Assembly (NCBI GenBank): GCA_002591745.1 | Contig: PDLQ01000021.1 | Coordinates: 39,054 to 103,053, forward strand | Direction of reading: 5' to 3' | Origin: Lewinellaceae bacterium SD302 | Lineage (GTDB): Bacteria > Bacteroidota > Bacteroidia > Chitinophagales > Saprospiraceae | DNA: 64,000 nt | Shown here: positions 60,595-64,000 of the stretch, piece after piece | How positions within the stretch are numbered: the stretch's first letter is position 1 | How the letters are laid out: each line of letters starts with the position of its first letter | Program-made: the position numbers and the translations under genes | Notes under the pieces: generated by a model | Told to the model about the DNA's origin: nothing | Databases searched by the model: none | What the model saw: the letters and a program-made list of their open reading frames with translations, nothing else

Positions 60595-60620
60595 ACTTTG
60601 ACTAACAAAGTAGCAATGTT
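60595..60620 (+). repeat. Dispersed AAAGTAGCA repeat (left arm of inverted pair)
   Basis: Core at 60607-60615 (CTTTGACTAAC, core, ATGTTT), 37 bp upstream of the rel/spoT start. Shares 24 identical bases with the copy at 17047. Confidence 0.85.
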
Positions 60621-60744
60621 TCTAAGAAGACGTTAGTTGCAAATATTTCAGATTATAGATTTTACTGGTACAACTGATAGGCCACTTATGCAAAAACTGA
60701 AATCCACAATCCCGGATGTAAAATTTGAATATTTGCTCTCATTC

Positions 60745-60770
60745 CACACTGCTACTTTGAAGTCAAAAAA
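60745..60770 (-). repeat. Dispersed AAAGTAGCA repeat supplying a stop codon (right arm of inverted pair)
   Basis: Core at 60750-60758 on the minus strand (TTTTTTGACTTC, core, GTGTGG). The TAG inside the core is the stop codon of the minus-strand membrane protein at 60752-61156, whose last residues (FLTSK) are also encoded by the repeat. Confidence 0.85.
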
Positions 60771-61156
60771 TACAACACCCAGGCTCCCTTCACCGTCCAA
60801 AGAATTGTCCTTGGCCAGTTGGCAACAATGAGTTGCTCGATCACTGAATCATCACGGGTAACGGCCAGCCTTTCGTGTAATGGTATCGCCCAGAAGAAAG
60901 TCAGGGCCCAGATTGCCAGCACCATTGCCAATGGCACCAACTGCGGCCAGGCCCAGCCACTTTCCCAGGCCAGCCAAAGCGCCAGGGCCAACTCCGCCAG
61001 CATCAGGGGTCCTACGACCATAGTGATACTGCGGGTGTGGTGGGGGTGAAAGGTCACAAAATCCGGTACGTAACGAAAGGAAGGGTAGTGGACCAACTGG
61101 ATCGTCCAGATCAGGCCCACGAGGGCAAAGGAGATGGCGAGGTGGAGTAAACTCAT
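60752..61156 (-). CDS. Small membrane protein, DUF1772-like, unknown function
   Basis: 134 residues with four hydrophobic segments (LHLAISFALVGLIWTIQLV; MVVGPLMLAELALALWLAW; LVPLAMVLAIWALTFFWAIPL; TILWTVKGAWVLYFL). The layout with VHYPSFRYVPDFVTFHPHHTRSI between helices 1 and 2 and HERLA... after helix 3 resembles small DUF1772-type membrane proteins. Function unknown. Its last five codons and stop come from a dispersed-repeat copy. Confidence 0.75.
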   Translation of the reverse strand: MSLLHLAISFALVGLIWTIQLVHYPSFRYVPDFVTFHPHHTRSITMVVGPLMLAELALALWLAWESGWAWPQLVPLAMVLAIWALTFFWAIPLHERLAVTRDDSVIEQLIVANWPRTILWTVKGAWVLYFLTSK

Positions 61157-61341
61157 AGTCTGATGGTCGTTGAATTTTCGCTGCGCTCAAATCTAAACGG
61201 ACGGCCTCAGTAACGGTTTTGATCAAAGTTTAAACCAGACCACCAGACCACCAGACCAAAACTAACAACTCCCCACTTTTGTTACATACGCCCCCACGCC
61301 CCTCTCCCGTTATATCTTCGGCTTTCCAAAAATGAAAATGT

Positions 61342-62622
61342 ATGCTACGTAAACTGCTATTGCTCTCTGTTCTGTTGTTAACCGGTTTTACGGCCGCCCG
61401 GGCCAGTATGATCTTGCTGCCGATGGACGAGGCTCAGTCCGACCATCTCAAAGCTTACGGAATCACTTACTGGGTTTTGAGTGCTGATATTCCAGCCTGG
61501 TGGCTACTTAATTACCGGGGTGGTAGTTTCGCTTTTCAACACAGCCGCGCCTTTGAACGGGAGTGCCTGACCAGAGGGGTGAAGTACGAAGTGGTGCCCG
61601 ACGCTGCTTTTAACAACCTGCTTTCGGAGATTGCCAGCCCCGAAGCCAATATGGATGCCATGCGGCTGGAAAAAGCACCCAAGATCGCGGTCTATACGCC
61701 GGAATTCAATTTCCGCGAAGGTACCCGCGTGCAGCCCTGGGATGACGCCGTGACCATGGTACTCACTTACGCCGAAATTCCCTACGAAACGGTCTACGAT
61801 ACCGATGTGCTGAACGATAAACTGACCCAGTACGACTGGCTGCACCTTCATCACGAGGATTTTACCGGTCAGTTCGGTCGTTTTTATAAGAGCTTCCACA
61901 ATGCCTCCTGGTACCGGGAGCAGGTGAAATATCAGGAAAGCCTGGCCGCCGAGAATGGTTTTGACAAAGTAAGTCAACTGAAACTGGCGGTGGCCAAACG
62001 GACAAAAGAATACGTAGTTGGTGGTGGTTTCATGTTTGCCATGTGCTCGGCGACGGACAGCTACGACATTGCCCTGGCCGCGGAAGGACACGATATCTGT
62101 GCCAAATACTACGACGGTGACGGTGTGGACCCCGATTTAGACAGCAAGCTGGACTTCAGTAAAACATTCGCGTTCGAAAACTTTACCCTGCGCCGCAATC
62201 CGTTGGAGTACGAGTTCAGCAGTATCGATCATAATCCCCGAAGAGTGGGCGAGGATATCGACTATTTTACGCTCTTCGACTTCAGTGCCAAGTGGGACCC
62301 CGTACCTACAATGCTGACCCAGAACCACACCAAAACGGTCAAGGGTTTTATGGGGCAAACCACCGCTTTTCGCAACGAGCACATCAAGTCCGACGTGCTG
62401 ATCCTGGGGCAAAATAAACCCGCCAACGAGGCTCGGTATATCCACAACAAAATGGGGGAGGGCTTCTTTACCTTTTATGCCGGCCACGACCCTGCGGATT
62501 ACCGCCACCTGGTCAATGACCCCGAAACGGACCTGAGCCTGCACCCCAACAGCCCGGGCTATCGCCTGATCCTGAATAATGTATTGTTCCCGGCTGCTAA
62601 AAAGAAAAAGCGTAAAACTTAA
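61342..62622 (+). CDS. Exported protein of the 'asparagine synthetase B-like' type, function unknown
   Basis: 426 residues with a signal peptide (LLLLSVLLLTGFTAARA). The opening ASMILLPMDEAQSDHLKAYGITYWVL and WWLLNYRGGSFAF are typical of a Bacteroidota family that is often labelled asparagine synthetase B from weak similarity; I see no synthetase nucleotide or glutaminase motif. Middle region (IAVYTPEFNFREGTRVQPWDDAVTMVLTYAEIPYETVYD ... GGGFMFAMCSATDSYDIAL) is reminiscent of class I glutamine-amidotransferase-like/ThuA folds, with Cys in MCSAT. It lies 58 bp before the HtrA gene and may be co-transcribed. A TATCTTCG box lies at 61313-61320. Confidence 0.8.
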   Translation: MLRKLLLLSVLLLTGFTAARASMILLPMDEAQSDHLKAYGITYWVLSADIPAWWLLNYRGGSFAFQHSRAFERECLTRGVKYEVVPDAAFNNLLSEIASPEANMDAMRLEKAPKIAVYTPEFNFREGTRVQPWDDAVTMVLTYAEIPYETVYDTDVLNDKLTQYDWLHLHHEDFTGQFGRFYKSFHNASWYREQVKYQESLAAENGFDKVSQLKLAVAKRTKEYVVGGGFMFAMCSATDSYDIALAAEGHDICAKYYDGDGVDPDLDSKLDFSKTFAFENFTLRRNPLEYEFSSIDHNPRRVGEDIDYFTLFDFSAKWDPVPTMLTQNHTKTVKGFMGQTTAFRNEHIKSDVLILGQNKPANEARYIHNKMGEGFFTFYAGHDPADYRHLVNDPETDLSLHPNSPGYRLILNNVLFPAAKKKKRKT

Positions 62623-62680
62623 AATATTACTTCTTGAAAATGGCAAAGTAAGTTTGAAGAAGTACCAGATTCCCATCCAA

Positions 62681-63850
62681 ATGAAAAATTTTCTGATCGG
62701 AGCTGTCTTGATGCTCCTCGCTTTCGTAACCGGATTATTTTACCCCGATCTGGCCCAGTTGATTAATCCGGTGGAAAGTGATTCTACCGTACTGGTTCGT
62801 AACGAAGGGCCGGCCCTCAGCGAAACCGAACTGAATGAATTAATTGAGCCGAGCAAGCTGCCCGGAAGTGATCGCTCCGGTGTGGTCGCCTATACCTCCG
62901 AGGAACTGCATACCATTCGACTCTTCGAGGCGGCGGCTCCCTCGGTATGTTATATTACGACCAGCACGTTGCGCCGCAGCTTTTTTAGCCGCGACGTATC
63001 GGAGATCCCCTCCGGCTCTGGGTCCGGGTTCGTCTGGGACCGGAAAGGGCACATCATTACGAATTTTCACGTCATCAAAGGAGCCAGCAAAGCAACGGTT
63101 ACCCTCGGAGACGGTAGTGCCTACGAAGCTACCCTGGTAGGGCAAGCTCCGGAAAAAGACCTGGCCGTCTTGAAGATCGACGCCCCGGCCGGCGTCCTCA
63201 CCCAGATTCCCCTTGGCACCAGCGAAAACTTGTTGGTTGGCCAGAACGTCTACGCCATCGGTAACCCTTTTGGTCTGGACCGTACGCTGACCACCGGCAT
63301 TGTCTCCGCTCTCGACCGCGAAATCAACAGTGTAGCGGGGGTGCCCATCCGTGGAGCGATTCAGACCGATGCGGCCATTAACCCCGGCAATTCCGGGGGG
63401 CCATTGCTGGATAGCCAAGGCAAGCTGATTGGCGTAAATACGGCCATTTACAGTCCCAGCGGCGCCAGCGCAGGCATTGGATTCAGCATCCCGGTCGATA
63501 TTGTCCGTCTAGTGGTTCCGGATCTGATCCAGTACGGACAGGTACGTCGCCCGACTTTGGGGGTAGAACTTACGCGCCCGCTACGCAACGTCAACGGCGT
63601 TACAATTTATTCCGTCATCGAAGGCGGGGCCTCCGATCGCGCAGGCCTGATCGGCCTCAGCCGCGATGGCTATGGCTCATTGATCCTGGGTGATATCATT
63701 ACTTCTATCAACGGCCGCCCCGTCCGCAGCGCCAACGACCTGTACCTGGAACTGGAGCGCTACGAACCCGGTGAGATCGTGGAAGTCGGCCACGTCCGGG
63801 AAGAAAGGGAGTATGTAACGGAGGTGCGGTTGGATAGCAGCGTGAATTAG
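62681..63850 (+). CDS. HtrA/DegP-type trypsin-like serine protease with PDZ domain
   Basis: 389 residues from the ATG at 62681, giving an N-terminal membrane anchor or signal (FLIGAVLMLLAFVTGLFYP); the frame runs upstream into the previous gene without support. Catalytic triad: TNFHVI (His130), DLAVLKI (Asp160), NPGNSGGPL (Ser238). One PDZ domain follows (~280-385; LGVELTRPLRNVNGVTIYSVIEGGASDRAGL). With one PDZ and an N-terminal anchor it resembles DegS/HtrA proteases that act in the envelope, degrading or sensing misfolded proteins. Confidence 0.94.
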   Translation: MKNFLIGAVLMLLAFVTGLFYPDLAQLINPVESDSTVLVRNEGPALSETELNELIEPSKLPGSDRSGVVAYTSEELHTIRLFEAAAPSVCYITTSTLRRSFFSRDVSEIPSGSGSGFVWDRKGHIITNFHVIKGASKATVTLGDGSAYEATLVGQAPEKDLAVLKIDAPAGVLTQIPLGTSENLLVGQNVYAIGNPFGLDRTLTTGIVSALDREINSVAGVPIRGAIQTDAAINPGNSGGPLLDSQGKLIGVNTAIYSPSGASAGIGFSIPVDIVRLVVPDLIQYGQVRRPTLGVELTRPLRNVNGVTIYSVIEGGASDRAGLIGLSRDGYGSLILGDIITSINGRPVRSANDLYLELERYEPGEIVEVGHVREEREYVTEVRLDSSVN

Positions 63851-63890
63851 ACGCGCTTCGCGCTCCCAAAAGCGAGGCACGAGCGTCTTT
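63849..63890 (+). repeat. Third copy of the moaE-type repeat module; hairpin with T-run
   Basis: AGACGC (63849-63854) pairs with GCGTCT (63883-63888), followed by TT, so it can end the HtrA transcript. Positions 63868-63887 are the exact inverted copy of the 20-mer at 57464-57483. Confidence 0.75.
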
Positions 63891-63955
63891 TAAGTTTGTA
63901 TTAGCTTGACAACTCGATATATTAATTTTATCGAGATTTATAAACTAAAAAAGAC

Positions 63956-64000
63956 ATGGTCGGCGTAAAGCACTGTGCGTCCTGGGAAGAATTACTGTTC
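63956..64000 (+). CDS. Possible start of a gene running off the window
   Basis: ATG at 63956 opens a frame (MVGVKHCASWEELLF) to the window edge. An AT-rich promoter-like region precedes it, including CTCGATA/TATCGAG inverted repeats (about 63913-63935). Fifteen codons are too few to assign anything. Confidence 0.35.
   Translation, partial: MVGVKHCASWEELLF

Noticed and set aside
2346..60758. Reading TGCTACTTTG (complement of the repeat) as a -7 promoter element
   Set aside because: It resembles TAnnTTTG but is one base short, and many copies point away from any gene or lie at gene ends or inside coding sequence.
62579..62680. Upstream start for the HtrA protein
   Set aside because: It overlaps the end of the preceding gene and places 34 polar residues before the membrane anchor.

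Overview
The window looks like a chromosomal segment of a Bacteroidota bacterium, most likely a marine Saprospiria/Lewinella-type organism (inference). The grounds are eleven secreted proteins ending in a type IX secretion system (T9SS) sorting domain with the Y/F-P-N-P signature, many PKD repeats, Shine-Dalgarno-poor starts, TAnnTTTG-like -7 promoter boxes, and Bacteroidota-typical neighbours (SdpR/SdpI pair, cyclophilin lipoproteins, DUF2167, DUF5060). No rRNA, tRNA, CRISPR array, phage or transposase gene was seen.

Layout. 1-7.9 kb: tail of a T9SS cargo protein, a 289-bp tandem duplication, a lipoprotein peptide deformylase, a membrane-anchored LAS-type peptidase, a T9SS cargo protein, and a beta-lactamase/alpha-beta-hydrolase fusion. 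8-13.7 kb: a TolB-like/TPR/AraC regulator, a decayed receptor fragment, a serine hydrolase lipoprotein, a rhodanese and an MscS channel. 13.7-30.7 kb: secretome island with a propeller protein, a multicopper-oxidase homologue that has lost most copper ligands, a reprolysin-type protease, two paralogous PKD proteins, a DUF5060 glycosidase-like lipoprotein and another serine hydrolase. 30.7-44.2 kb: mostly cellular genes, including an operon of two cyclophilins plus polyphosphate glucokinase, Hsp20, an ABM-AroB fusion, SdpR/SdpI with a palindromic operator, a SAM hydrolase-type protein divergent from an HD-Pycsar-effector-type membrane protein, DCC, CIA30 and DUF2167. 44.3-54.5 kb: a second secreted-protease island (two M36 fungalysins and an S1 protease). 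54.7-64 kb: pckA, moaD, moaE, fur-type regulator, rel/spoT, small membrane protein, asparagine-synthetase-B-like exported protein and an HtrA protease.

The most striking unexplained signal is a dispersed short repeat. The 9-mer AAAGTAGCA occurs 19 times on the two strands, where about 0.5 would be expected by chance. It sits in a longer consensus (T-tract, GRCT, AAC/TTC/GGC, core, RTGT). Sixteen copies lie in intergenic DNA, several as inverted pairs at gene ends or between divergent genes, and three lie inside coding sequence. Density, inverted pairing and asymmetric T-rich flank recall DNA-uptake sequences or REP elements, but its role is unknown. A second, more complex hairpin-rich repeat flanks moaE and recurs after the HtrA gene.

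Functionally, the window combines an extracellular polymer-degrading, T9SS-exported arsenal with envelope stress/quality-control proteins (HtrA, cyclophilins, MscS, LAS peptidase) and central metabolism. All family assignments come from reading translated motifs by eye; no database search was run.
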